A stretch of 7,890 nucleotides of DNA from DASQPJ01 sp036268355 (lineage in GTDB: Bacteria; Actinomycetota; Actinomycetes; Sporichthyales; Sporichthyaceae). Made by a program: the position numbers and the translations under genes. The notes beneath the pieces are model-generated. The model did not search any database, was not told the origin of the DNA, and saw only the letters and a list, made by a program, of their open reading frames with translations. Shown here one piece after another: positions 1-5,481 of the stretch (positions are counted from its first letter, which is position 1; the number at the start of each line of letters is the position of its first letter). The DNA lies in assembly GCA_036268355.1 (NCBI GenBank), contig DATAUG010000110.1, positions 1 to 7,890 of the forward strand. The letters are read 5' to 3'.

Positions 1-273
1 GACATCGCGATACATGTAGTGCGTGTCAAGGCCGTTGATCCGCACGGACACCGTTTTTCCCTTGCCCGCCCAGTCGATGTCGTTGAGCGCGGCGATGACG
101 TTCTTGCGGGCCTGCTCCTTCTCGGGTGGCGCGACCGCGTCCTCGAGGTCGAGGAAGATGTAGTCGGCTTCGCTGTCGGCGGCCTTGTCGATGAAGCTCG
201 GATTGGAACCGGGCACCGCCAGTTCGCTGCGGTGCAGTCGAGTGACCCTGGTCGGGTGGAGGGTATGGCTCAT
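1..273 (-). CDS. mcl: malyl-CoA lyase, N-terminal part (cut by window edge)
   Basis: The 91 visible residues start at ATG 273 and run off the left edge. They belong to the HpcH/CitE aldolase superfamily and closely resemble malyl-CoA lyase of serine-cycle methylotrophs. The stretches RLHRSELAVPGSNP (near residue 12), IFLDLEDAVAP (near 41) and RINGLDTHYMYRDV (near 78) match what I recall of the Methylobacterium enzyme almost residue for residue. The acidic LDLEDAVAP stretch is the usual start of the metal/CoA substrate site. The family cleaves malyl-CoA to glyoxylate and acetyl-CoA in the cytoplasm, the last step of the serine cycle. A GGAG ribosome-binding site at 282-285 lies 8 nt upstream of the ATG. 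Only 41 nt separate it from sgaA, so the two are probably co-transcribed. The match is much closer than to citrate lyase CitE. A beta-methylmalyl-CoA lyase role cannot be excluded from this fragment. Confidence 0.9.
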   Translation of the reverse strand, partial: MSHTLHPTRVTRLHRSELAVPGSNPSFIDKAADSEADYIFLDLEDAVAPPEKEQARKNVIAALNDIDWAGKGKTVSVRINGLDTHYMYRDV

Positions 274-314
274 CGAGGTCTCTCCTCGGATAATGGCCGG
301 GGATGGCCGATGAT

Positions 315-1529
315 TCAGGCCCGTGCTGACGCGAGCGGGACAGTTGTCGATCCGTGTTCTGCCGCGGCGAGCGCAGCTCGGTAGTAGCGCTGGGCCGCCG
401 CGACCCCGGCACCGAACTCGATCTCGGCGCCCGCGTCGGCCAGCGCCAGTTCGGCGCCGGCCAGCGCCGCGAGGCAGCTGACCTCGTTGAGGTCACCGAG
501 GTGACCGATCCGGAAGACTTCTCCGGCCACTCTGGACAGTCCGCCGCCGAAGGAGGTGCGGTAGCGTTCGTAGCCGATTCGGACCACCTCGGCCGCGTCG
601 ACACCGGCCGGGACCCGGACGGCGGAGACCGTGTCGGAGTACCAGACCGGGTGCGTTGCGCAGAGCGAGAGTCCCAGCGCGGCAACGGCCTGCCGAACAC
701 CTTCGGCCAGCCGGTGGTGCCGGGCGAACACGTTGGGCAGCCCTTCGGCGAACAGCAGGTCCATCGCCGCCCGCAGGCCATGCAGCAACTGGGTCGGGGG
801 CGTGTAGGGGAAGTAGCCCGCGTCGTTGGCCTTGATCTGGTCGGCGAAGCTGAAGTAGCTGCGGGGCAACGTCGCGGACCAGGATGCTTCCAGGGCCTTG
901 CGACTCACGCCGAGCATCGAGAGGCCGGCCGGCAGCATGAAACCCTTCTGCGATCCGGTGACCGCGAGGTCGACTCCCCATTCCTCCTGACGGAAGTCGA
1001 CGGACGCGATCGACGACACGCCGTCGACCAACAGCAGGGCCGACGAGCCGAGTTCGTCGAGCGCGGTCCGCACCGCGGCCACGTCGGAGCTCACCCCGGT
1101 CGCGGTTTCGTTGTGTGTCACGAAAACCGCCTTGAAACCGAGGTCGTGGGCGAGGTAGCGCCGGTAGGCGTCCACCGGAACCCCCTCGCCCCAGTCCACG
1201 TCGATGCACTCGACGTCCAGGCCCAGGCGCTGGGCCATGTCCACCCACAGGGCGGAGAACTGACCGAAACGCGACATGAGCACCCGGTCGCCGGGACTGA
1301 GCGTGTTGGAGATCGCGGCTTCCCAGGCACCAGTGCCGGAAGAGGGGTAGAGGAAGACGCGGCCGGTCTCGTTGCCGAAGATCTTCTTCAGGTCTTCGAA
1401 CAGCGGCAGGGTCAACGCGGGGAAGTCGGGCGCCCGTTGGTCCTGCATCGGCACGTTCATCGCCTGCCGGACGGCTTCCGGGATGTTGGTAGGGCCGGGA
1501 ATGCACAGATGGGTCATACCGTTACGCAC
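315..1529 (-). CDS. sgaA: serine-glyoxylate aminotransferase
   Basis: This is a 404-residue class V PLP aminotransferase. It moves the amino group of serine to glyoxylate, giving hydroxypyruvate and glycine, and so regenerates the C1 acceptor of the serine cycle. Visible motifs are PGPTNIPEAV (11-20), SSGTGAWEAAISNTLSPGD (63-81, PLP phosphate region), THNETATGV (138-146), LLVDGVSS (166-173) and GSQKGFMLPAGL (192-203), with K195 the expected Schiff-base lysine. GYFPYTPPTQLL and EVFRIGHLGDLNE near the C-terminus are typical of the SGA/AGT family, and the carboxylate-binding arginine falls in the latter. The length fits the family. The start is taken as GTG 1529 because GGAGG at 1538-1542 lies 8 nt before it. 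An in-frame ATG at 1517 would be 20 nt from that site. It sits between the MetF-like gene (99 nt upstream) and mcl (41 nt downstream), which supports serine over alanine as amino donor. Confidence 0.93.
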   Translation of the reverse strand: MRNGMTHLCIPGPTNIPEAVRQAMNVPMQDQRAPDFPALTLPLFEDLKKIFGNETGRVFLYPSSGTGAWEAAISNTLSPGDRVLMSRFGQFSALWVDMAQRLGLDVECIDVDWGEGVPVDAYRRYLAHDLGFKAVFVTHNETATGVSSDVAAVRTALDELGSSALLLVDGVSSIASVDFRQEEWGVDLAVTGSQKGFMLPAGLSMLGVSRKALEASWSATLPRSYFSFADQIKANDAGYFPYTPPTQLLHGLRAAMDLLFAEGLPNVFARHHRLAEGVRQAVAALGLSLCATHPVWYSDTVSAVRVPAGVDAAEVVRIGYERYRTSFGGGLSRVAGEVFRIGHLGDLNEVSCLAALAGAELALADAGAEIEFGAGVAAAQRYYRAALAAAEHGSTTVPLASARA

Positions 1530-1628
1530 GCTCGTCGCCTCCGTGTCGATGGCTGTTCCGCCCTCCGAGTGCCCGGGAGCGACCTCATGCGGCGGGTCAG
1601 TGGGATGGCTGGTGGAATTCGCCGAGTC
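1530..1628 (-). other. 99-nt gap between the MetF-like gene and sgaA
   Basis: The gap is GC-rich. Apart from the sgaA ribosome-binding site I see no convincing promoter, hairpin or small gene. Read-through from the MetF-like gene is the simplest reading. Confidence 0.4.
1538..1542 (-). promoter_or_regulatory. Shine-Dalgarno fixing a GTG start for sgaA
   Basis: Read on the minus strand this is GGAGG, 8 nt upstream of GTG 1529. The nearest in-frame ATG (1517) is 12 nt further and badly placed. The site therefore favours the GTG start, which adds four residues (MRNG). Confidence 0.7.
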
Positions 1629-2555
1629 TCACGCCGTGACGGCGAGTCGCCCCTGCCGATCGTCGATCCGGAACTGGCCTCGGTTGATCTGTCGCACCCA
1701 GTCGGCGGTGGCCGACACGGCTCCGAACGGGAAGAAGTGCACACCGCGGATCAGGCTCTCGGTGTCGCGCCGCACCGAATCCGCGATGCCCAGCAGGGTC
1801 TGGTCGGGGTGGTACACGGACTGCTTGGTGAGCCTGAGCAACCCGCCGCCCTGCTTACGCAGCACCTTCAACGACGGTCCGACGCCACAGGCCAGACCGA
1901 ATTTCACCAGGCTGGCCGGGGAGGCGAGGCCGGGAAGTCCGATGTGGACCGGAAGTCGATTGCCCTGGTCCCGGATGCGCCGTTCCCACCGGACAATGGG
2001 TCCGGCCGCGAAGCAGAACTGCGTCAACAGATAGACCTCGCATCCGCTCGACGCCGCGAAGGCGTTCTTCTCCGCCAGTGACCTCGCCAGTTCGGCCTCG
2101 CCGATGTCGCCGTTGCCCTCCGGATGCCCGGCCAGGCCAACCCTGCTGATCCCGTGCCGGTCGAGCACGCCGGAGCGCAGTACCTGCAGGGACTCGGTGA
2201 TCGAGCCACGGGGACTGCTCAACGATCCCGCGATCACCAACAGTTCGCGGACCCCGACGTCGGCCAGCCTGCCGACGAGTTGGTCAAGGTCCCGCTCGTC
2301 GACGAGGTTGCGCGCGGCGACGTGCGGGACCGGTCGCATGCCCTGCTCGACCAGGATCGACGCGGCGTCGACGGTGTCCGAGAACGGCGTGTTGGGCAGG
2401 AACGTGGTGTAGACACGGGTCCCGGCCGGTAGCGCGTCGGCGCACAGGCCCGGGTTCTTACGCAGCTCACGAGGTGTCACCTCAAGGGTGAACTCGTCGG
2501 TCAGCGAGACCACGGCCTGCGAGAGCGGGGCGCTCGCGGGCAGTTGCTCAGTCAT
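1629..2555 (-). CDS. divergent methylenetetrahydrofolate reductase (MetF-like)
   Basis: This is a 308-residue protein of the MetF TIM-barrel family, which interconverts 5,10-methylene-H4F and 5-methyl-H4F. Support: EFTLEVTPRE (21-30), with E25 where MetF has its catalytic Glu28; RPVPHVAARNL (74-84), like the APHLTC strand; GLAGHPEGNGDI (140-151), like the YPEVHPEA segment; and LLTQFCF (176-182), with Q179 matching Gln183. The RGD segment carrying Asp120 in E. coli MetF reads AGS here (109-111), so that flavin-site aspartate is serine. The enzyme is therefore a non-canonical relative, and both its cofactor and direction are open. Similar MetF-like genes sit in O-demethylation and chloromethane clusters, where they oxidise methyl-H4F. 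A GGAG site (2564-2567) lies 8 nt before ATG 2555. It is the first gene of a probable operon with sgaA and mcl. I leave out the symbol because family membership is clear but activity is not. Confidence 0.75.
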   Translation of the reverse strand: MTEQLPASAPLSQAVVSLTDEFTLEVTPRELRKNPGLCADALPAGTRVYTTFLPNTPFSDTVDAASILVEQGMRPVPHVAARNLVDERDLDQLVGRLADVGVRELLVIAGSLSSPRGSITESLQVLRSGVLDRHGISRVGLAGHPEGNGDIGEAELARSLAEKNAFAASSGCEVYLLTQFCFAAGPIVRWERRIRDQGNRLPVHIGLPGLASPASLVKFGLACGVGPSLKVLRKQGGGLLRLTKQSVYHPDQTLLGIADSVRRDTESLIRGVHFFPFGAVSATADWVRQINRGQFRIDDRQGRLAVTA

Positions 2556-2743
2556 CGGCGCGGCTCCAGGAATCCGGTCACGATGCGACAGGCCGGGCCG
2601 TCGGATAGCACGTCATTGCGGCCTGATTCGCGGCGGCGAGGAGTCATCGCCCACTCGATATTCTGCCCTGGACGTAAGATAATTTCAAGCGCAGCCATAG
2701 CCAATAATTGCACCTAGATCGCTCAAGACTACCGGAGCAGCGA
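2556..2743. other. divergent intergenic promoter region (MetF-like / folP)
   Basis: These 188 nt separate two divergent genes and should carry both promoters. The half nearer folP (about 2650-2743) is markedly AT-rich. It contains TAAGAT (2675-2680), AATAAT (2703-2708) and two copies of ATAATT 25 nt apart (2679, 2704). For folP no -35 at standard spacing is convincing. No clear regulator palindrome was seen, although serine-cycle genes in proteobacteria are controlled by a LysR-type regulator. Confidence 0.5.
2660..2688 (-). promoter_or_regulatory. candidate sigma70-type promoter for MetF-like-sgaA-mcl
   Basis: On the minus strand, TTGAAA (2688-2683) and CAGAAT (2665-2660) are 17 nt apart, in an AT-rich patch that stands out in this GC-rich window. 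Transcription would start near 2653, leaving a leader of about 98 nt. The -35 matches consensus at 5 of 6 positions, the -10 at 4 of 6. Confidence 0.4.
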
Positions 2744-3652
2744 ATGAAAACCTCACGCATGGGTGAGATATCACAACCGGACGCCGGCAGGCTCCGTCGT
2801 GGGCCCGCGACCGAGGGCGCCACCACGCCACCCGACCGGATCACCGTGCTGGGCGTACTCAACGTCACGCCCGACTCGTTCAGTGACGGGGGCCGGTGGG
2901 TCCGGATCGCGGACGCGGTCGAGCATGGTGTCGCGATGGCCGCGACCGGAGCCGACATCATCGATGTCGGCGGCGAATCGACGAGGCCGGGAGCCGACCG
3001 GATCACCGAGCAGGAGGAACTGCGCCGCATCCTGCCCGTGGTGGCGGAACTCAGCGCGGGCGGCATCGTGGTCAGCGTCGACACCACCCGCGCCCGCGTC
3101 GCGGCCGAGGCGCTGCGGGCCGGCGCGCAACTGGTCAACGACGTGTCCGGCGGAGCGGCCGACCCGGAAATGGGCCCGGTGGTCGGAGAAGCCCGCTGTC
3201 GATGGATTCTCATGCACAGCAGGGGAACCAGCTCGACCATGCGCGAACGCGCGACCTATCGGGATGTGGTCGCCGAGGTCGTCGACGAACTGTCCGTCCG
3301 GGTGGCGGCCGCCCTCGATCAGGGTGTCCGCCCGGATGCCCTGATCATCGATCCCGGCCTCGGTTTCGCCAAGCAGCCCGAGCACGACTGGCGGCTGCTG
3401 GCCCATCTCGACCGACTGCACCAGCTGGGATTCCCCGTCCTGCTCGGCGCGTCGCGCAAGTCGTTCCTCGGCACGCTGTTGGCGGGCCGGGACGGCACCC
3501 CACGGGCGACATCCGGTCGCGAGGACGCCACCGCCGCGGTGAGCACCTATGCCGCGCTGGCCGGCGCCTGGGGAGTGCGGGTGCACGACGTGCGCGCCAG
3601 CATCGATGCCGCGGCCGTCGCCGCCGCCATCCGGTGCGCGGCCACGTCCTGA
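2744..3652 (+). CDS. folP: dihydropteroate synthase
   Basis: This 302-residue protein is a dihydropteroate synthase. It joins 7,8-dihydropterin pyrophosphate and p-aminobenzoate in folate synthesis. Both family signatures are intact: NVTPDSFSDGG (40-50) and GGESTRPGA (76-84). VSVDTTRARV, QLVNDVSGG, the IIDPGLGFAK strand, GASRKSFLG (K239, the pterin/pABA-site lysine) and the terminal VRVHDVR follow in family order. It resembles actinobacterial FolP1, including the ADPEMGPVV segment. No Phe-Gly insertion like that of mobile sulfonamide-resistance Sul enzymes is evident. ATG 2744 is chosen because GGAG (2734-2737) lies 6 nt upstream. ATG 2759 and an upstream TTG (2708) are alternatives. The first signature starts near residue 40, so there is an N-terminal extension of about 25-30 residues. 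It is the only plus-strand gene, and no folK, folB or folE is adjacent, so it may be a second copy serving the H4F-based C1 pathway. Confidence 0.9.
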   Translation: MKTSRMGEISQPDAGRLRRGPATEGATTPPDRITVLGVLNVTPDSFSDGGRWVRIADAVEHGVAMAATGADIIDVGGESTRPGADRITEQEELRRILPVVAELSAGGIVVSVDTTRARVAAEALRAGAQLVNDVSGGAADPEMGPVVGEARCRWILMHSRGTSSTMRERATYRDVVAEVVDELSVRVAAALDQGVRPDALIIDPGLGFAKQPEHDWRLLAHLDRLHQLGFPVLLGASRKSFLGTLLAGRDGTPRATSGREDATAAVSTYAALAGAWGVRVHDVRASIDAAAVAAAIRCAATS

Positions 3653-3698
3653 CCACGGCACCCGGCAGCGGGAGCAGCCCGACCTCGGCCGCCAGGCA

Positions 3699-3720
3699 GC
3701 CCGGATTCGTTCGTTCGGGC
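3699..3720. terminator. inverted repeat, possible bidirectional terminator (a)
   Basis: GCCCG (3699-3703) and CGGGC (3716-3720) can pair around a 12-nt loop holding TTCG repeats. No T-tract follows, so an intrinsic terminator is only tentative. Confidence 0.25.
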
Positions 3721-3725
3721 CATAC

Positions 3726-3740
3726 CCTCGAACGTCGAGG
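3726..3740. terminator. inverted repeat, possible bidirectional terminator (b)
   Basis: CCTCGA (3726-3731) and TCGAGG (3735-3740) form a perfect 6-bp stem around a 3-nt loop between convergent genes. There is no T-tract on either side, as is common in GC-rich genomes. Confidence 0.3.
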
Positions 3741-3850
3741 TTCCCCGAGCACCAAGCACGCGGTCGCGCCGGCACCGCAGGCCACCACGCGTCCCGCCCG
3801 TCACCAGCCGGTCGATACGACGTTCTCCATGCGGTGATCGGCCCGGTCCA

Positions 3851-4705
3851 TCACGGGGCGCCGAGCCACCGGGCGGCCTCCGCGGTGTTGCCGAGCAACA
3901 GCGCCGAGGTCACCGGACCGACCCCGCCCGGCACCGGCGTCAACGCACCGGCGATCCCCGTCACCGACGCGGAATCGACGTCGCCGACGATCCCTCCGGA
4001 GTCCTCGGGATTCGTCCCGACATCGATGACGACGGCGTCGGGGCGCACGTGCTCCCCGGTGATCATCCGGGCGCGCCCGGCCGCGACGACGAGCACCTCG
4101 GCGCCTCGGGTGTGCCAGGCCAGCTCACGCGTGCGCGAATGACACACCGTCACCGTGGCGTCGCGGCCGAGCAGCAGTTGGGCCACGGGCTTGCCGACCA
4201 CGGTGGAACGGCCGACCACGACGACCCGCTTGCCGGCGAGATCGATCTGGTGGTGGTCGAGCAGCGCGAGCACCGCCTGCGCGGTTGCCGGGGCGAAGGT
4301 CCGCTGTCCGGCGAGCAGGCGTCCCAGGCTGAGCGGGTTGGCGCCGTCGACGTCCTTCGCCGGATCGATCGCGACCGCCAGGCCGGTCGCGGACAGCCCG
4401 GCCGGCAACGGGGTCTGCAGGATGATGCCGTGCACGGTCGGGTCGCCGCTGAGCTTGTGCAGCGTGTCCCGGATGTCCTCCGCCGAGACAGCGGGACCGA
4501 GATCGACCACATCGGCGGCGATCCGAACCTTGGCCGCCGACCGCACGATGGAACCGACATAGGACGCGGTGGCCTCGTCGGAGGTGGCCACCACCACCGC
4601 GAGTCGGGGAAACACCTCCCGCTCGGCCAGTCCGCGCACGGTCGACGCGGCGCGTTCCCGGATCTGGGCGGCCAGTTCTCGGCCGGACAACGACACCGTG
4701 CTCAT
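3851..4705 (-). CDS. folD: methylene-H4F dehydrogenase, FolD family, lacking the cyclohydrolase lysine
   Basis: This 284-residue protein aligns with FolD along its length. Visible motifs are ASYVGSI (47-53), HGIILQTPLPAG (92-103, Q97), AKDVDGANP (116-124, D120), the Rossmann segment VVVVGRSTVVGKP (161-173) and TPVPGGVGPVT near the C-terminus. Canonical FolD has YVxxK, whose lysine (E. coli K54, human K56) drives cyclohydrolase chemistry. Here Y49 is kept but the lysine is I53 (codon ATC, 4549-4547). The usual PCTP motif reads PATA (139-142). In the human enzyme, substituting this lysine abolishes cyclohydrolase while dehydrogenase can persist. I therefore infer a mainly monofunctional NAD(P)-dependent dehydrogenase, paired with the upstream cyclohydrolase. 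ATG 4705 has GGAGG (4713-4717) 7 nt upstream and overlaps the fchA stop as ATGA, indicating translational coupling. An upstream in-frame extension has no comparable start signal. Confidence 0.9.
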   Translation of the reverse strand: MSTVSLSGRELAAQIRERAASTVRGLAEREVFPRLAVVVATSDEATASYVGSIVRSAAKVRIAADVVDLGPAVSAEDIRDTLHKLSGDPTVHGIILQTPLPAGLSATGLAVAIDPAKDVDGANPLSLGRLLAGQRTFAPATAQAVLALLDHHQIDLAGKRVVVVGRSTVVGKPVAQLLLGRDATVTVCHSRTRELAWHTRGAEVLVVAAGRARMITGEHVRPDAVVIDVGTNPEDSGGIVGDVDSASVTGIAGALTPVPGGVGPVTSALLLGNTAEAARWLGAP

Positions 4706-5322
4706 CGAAGGACCTCCGCGCGCACCGCGGCGCTGACCGCGTCGGCGCGCTCGACGACAGCGCCCACGGTGTCGACGACTCCACACAGGCGCTCGCACTC
4801 CGCTTCGTCACGCATGCCCTTGAGATTGATCTCCACGTTCACCCGCGCCGTGCTCGCCGCGGCCCGGGCCGCGTCCGCCGCGGCAGCCACGTCGGTGAGC
4901 ACGTTGCGGTTGCCGATCGGCAGCAACTCCTCGGCCAGGGTGACGATCCGACGAGCGCAGACGATCACCTCGGCCGGTGGCCGGGCGGCGGCACCCAGTG
5001 CGACGGCGATCGCGGCCGAGCGCGCCGCCTTCTGCCGCTCGTCCGAGCGCGGCAGCCGATACGCCTCGGCCACCGCACCGAACGCGGCCGCATCGTCCTC
5101 GACGAGGCGAAGAGCCTGCTGGCGCAATTGTTCGGCCCGACCGAGAACGCGGGCCACCGTCGCGGCGTGCTCGGCGTGCTTCGCACCGTCGGTGTAGCGG
5201 GCCACCATGGCCACCAGCGCGGCACCCTGGGCCGCGTGCAACGCGGCGGCCGCTCCCCCACCCGGCGCCGGCACCCGCTCGGCGAGTTCGTCGAGGTACT
5301 TGGCCATCGTCTGATCGCGCAT
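4702..5322 (-). CDS. fchA: methenyl-H4F cyclohydrolase (FchA / cyclodeaminase family)
   Basis: This is a 206-residue, largely alpha-helical, alanine-rich protein of the formiminotransferase-cyclodeaminase C-terminal family, at the usual length for the stand-alone form. The family signature PAPGGGAAAAL (18-28) is present, followed by VEDDAAAF (74-81) with the conserved acidic residues. The terminal block NRNVLTDVAAAADAA, then VNVEINL, is typical of FchA. In serine-cycle methylotrophs FchA interconverts 5,10-methenyl- and 10-formyl-H4F. The family also includes formimino-H4F cyclodeaminases, but there is no histidine-degradation gene here and folD is directly coupled downstream, so cyclohydrolase is favoured. 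The start is ATG 5322, with AAGGA at 5332-5336, 9 nt upstream. ATG 5307 (MAKYLDELAER) is possible but has a weaker site. It begins a two-gene unit with folD, behind its own promoter. Confidence 0.88.
   Translation of the reverse strand: MRDQTMAKYLDELAERVPAPGGGAAAALHAAQGAALVAMVARYTDGAKHAEHAATVARVLGRAEQLRQQALRLVEDDAAAFGAVAEAYRLPRSDERQKAARSAAIAVALGAAARPPAEVIVCARRIVTLAEELLPIGNRNVLTDVAAAADAARAAASTARVNVEINLKGMRDEAECERLCGVVDTVGAVVERADAVSAAVRAEVLR
4713..4717 (-). promoter_or_regulatory. Shine-Dalgarno of folD inside fchA
   Basis: GGAGG on the minus strand, 7 nt before ATG 4705, lies inside the last codons of fchA. With the ATGA overlap it fixes the folD start and suggests coupled, roughly equal translation of the two enzymes. 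Confidence 0.75.
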
Positions 5323-5329
5323 GAAGTCA

Positions 5330-5351
5330 GATCCTTTTCCGGAAGGAAATC
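5330..5351 (-). promoter_or_regulatory. possible hairpin over the fchA ribosome-binding site
   Basis: In the fchA leader, GAT+CCTT and AAGG+ATC can pair (7 bp with a 2-nt bulge) around the hexamer CCGGAA. The stem includes the AAGGA Shine-Dalgarno. It could limit ribosome access or simply be fortuitous. The stem is A/U-rich and weak. Confidence 0.25.
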
Positions 5352-5418
5352 CACAAAGATCCGCGAATCGAAACGCCAGCCCGGCACCAGCAGGTTCGGC
5401 TGCCTCAGCTCGCGAAAA

Positions 5419-5447
5419 ATCTTACGCGCACGTACGATCGATGGCAA
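5419..5447 (-). promoter_or_regulatory. sigma70-type promoter for fchA-folD
   Basis: On the minus strand, TTGCCA (5447-5442) and TAAGAT (5424-5419) are separated by exactly 17 nt, in the AT-richest part of the 159-nt gap between the CobC-like gene and fchA. Transcription would start near 5412, giving a leader of about 90 nt. This is the best promoter match in the window and indicates that fchA-folD can be expressed separately from ppc. Confidence 0.6.
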
Positions 5448-5481
5448 CCTTCGAACACCGATCCAGCCTGCTGGGCATGGC

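Larger units (their letters stand above)
3653..3850. other. convergent intergenic region between folP and folD
   Basis: These 198 nt separate the 3' ends of two convergent genes. No reading frame here resembles a known protein. Two short inverted repeats (3699-3720 and 3726-3740) are the only structure I see, and a termination role is the simplest reading. Confidence 0.5.
5323..5481 (-). other. promoter-bearing gap between the CobC-like gene and fchA
   Basis: This 159-nt gap contains the TTGCCA/TAAGAT promoter, a leader of about 90 nt and the possible ribosome-site hairpin. No small gene was seen. The leader shows no recognisable riboswitch core for cobalamin, tetrahydrofolate or glycine. 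Confidence 0.5.

Noticed and set aside
26..781. Minus-strand open frame of 251 codons across the sgaA 3' end and mcl
   Set aside because: The sgaA and mcl frames show strong family motifs. This frame crosses both and the gap between them without any.
354..2081. Long plus-strand open frame of 575 codons opposite sgaA and the MetF-like gene
   Set aside because: It is antisense to two well-supported genes, has no recognisable domain and is rich in R, G, Q and H as expected for a GC-driven shadow frame.
2744..3652. Acquired sulfonamide-resistance (Sul-type) gene
   Set aside because: The sequence follows actinobacterial FolP1, and there is no visible Phe-Gly insertion or mobile-element context.
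3708..3717. TTCG tandem repeat as a repeat element
   Set aside because: Only about three 4-nt copies, forming the loop of a small inverted repeat; too short to call a repeat feature.
2771..3775. Minus-strand open frame of 334 codons opposite folP
   Set aside because: Antisense shadow of an intact dihydropteroate synthase with both signatures; no independent start signal or domain.
4049..5197. Plus-strand open frame of 382 codons opposite folD and fchA
   Set aside because: It has low-complexity arginine, alanine and threonine composition, no domain, and lies fully antisense to two genes with intact motifs.
5323..5412. Riboswitch in the fchA leader (cobalamin, tetrahydrofolate or glycine type)
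   Set aside because: The leader is only about 90 nt and I see no conserved core such as a B12-box. At most there is a weak hairpin at the ribosome site.
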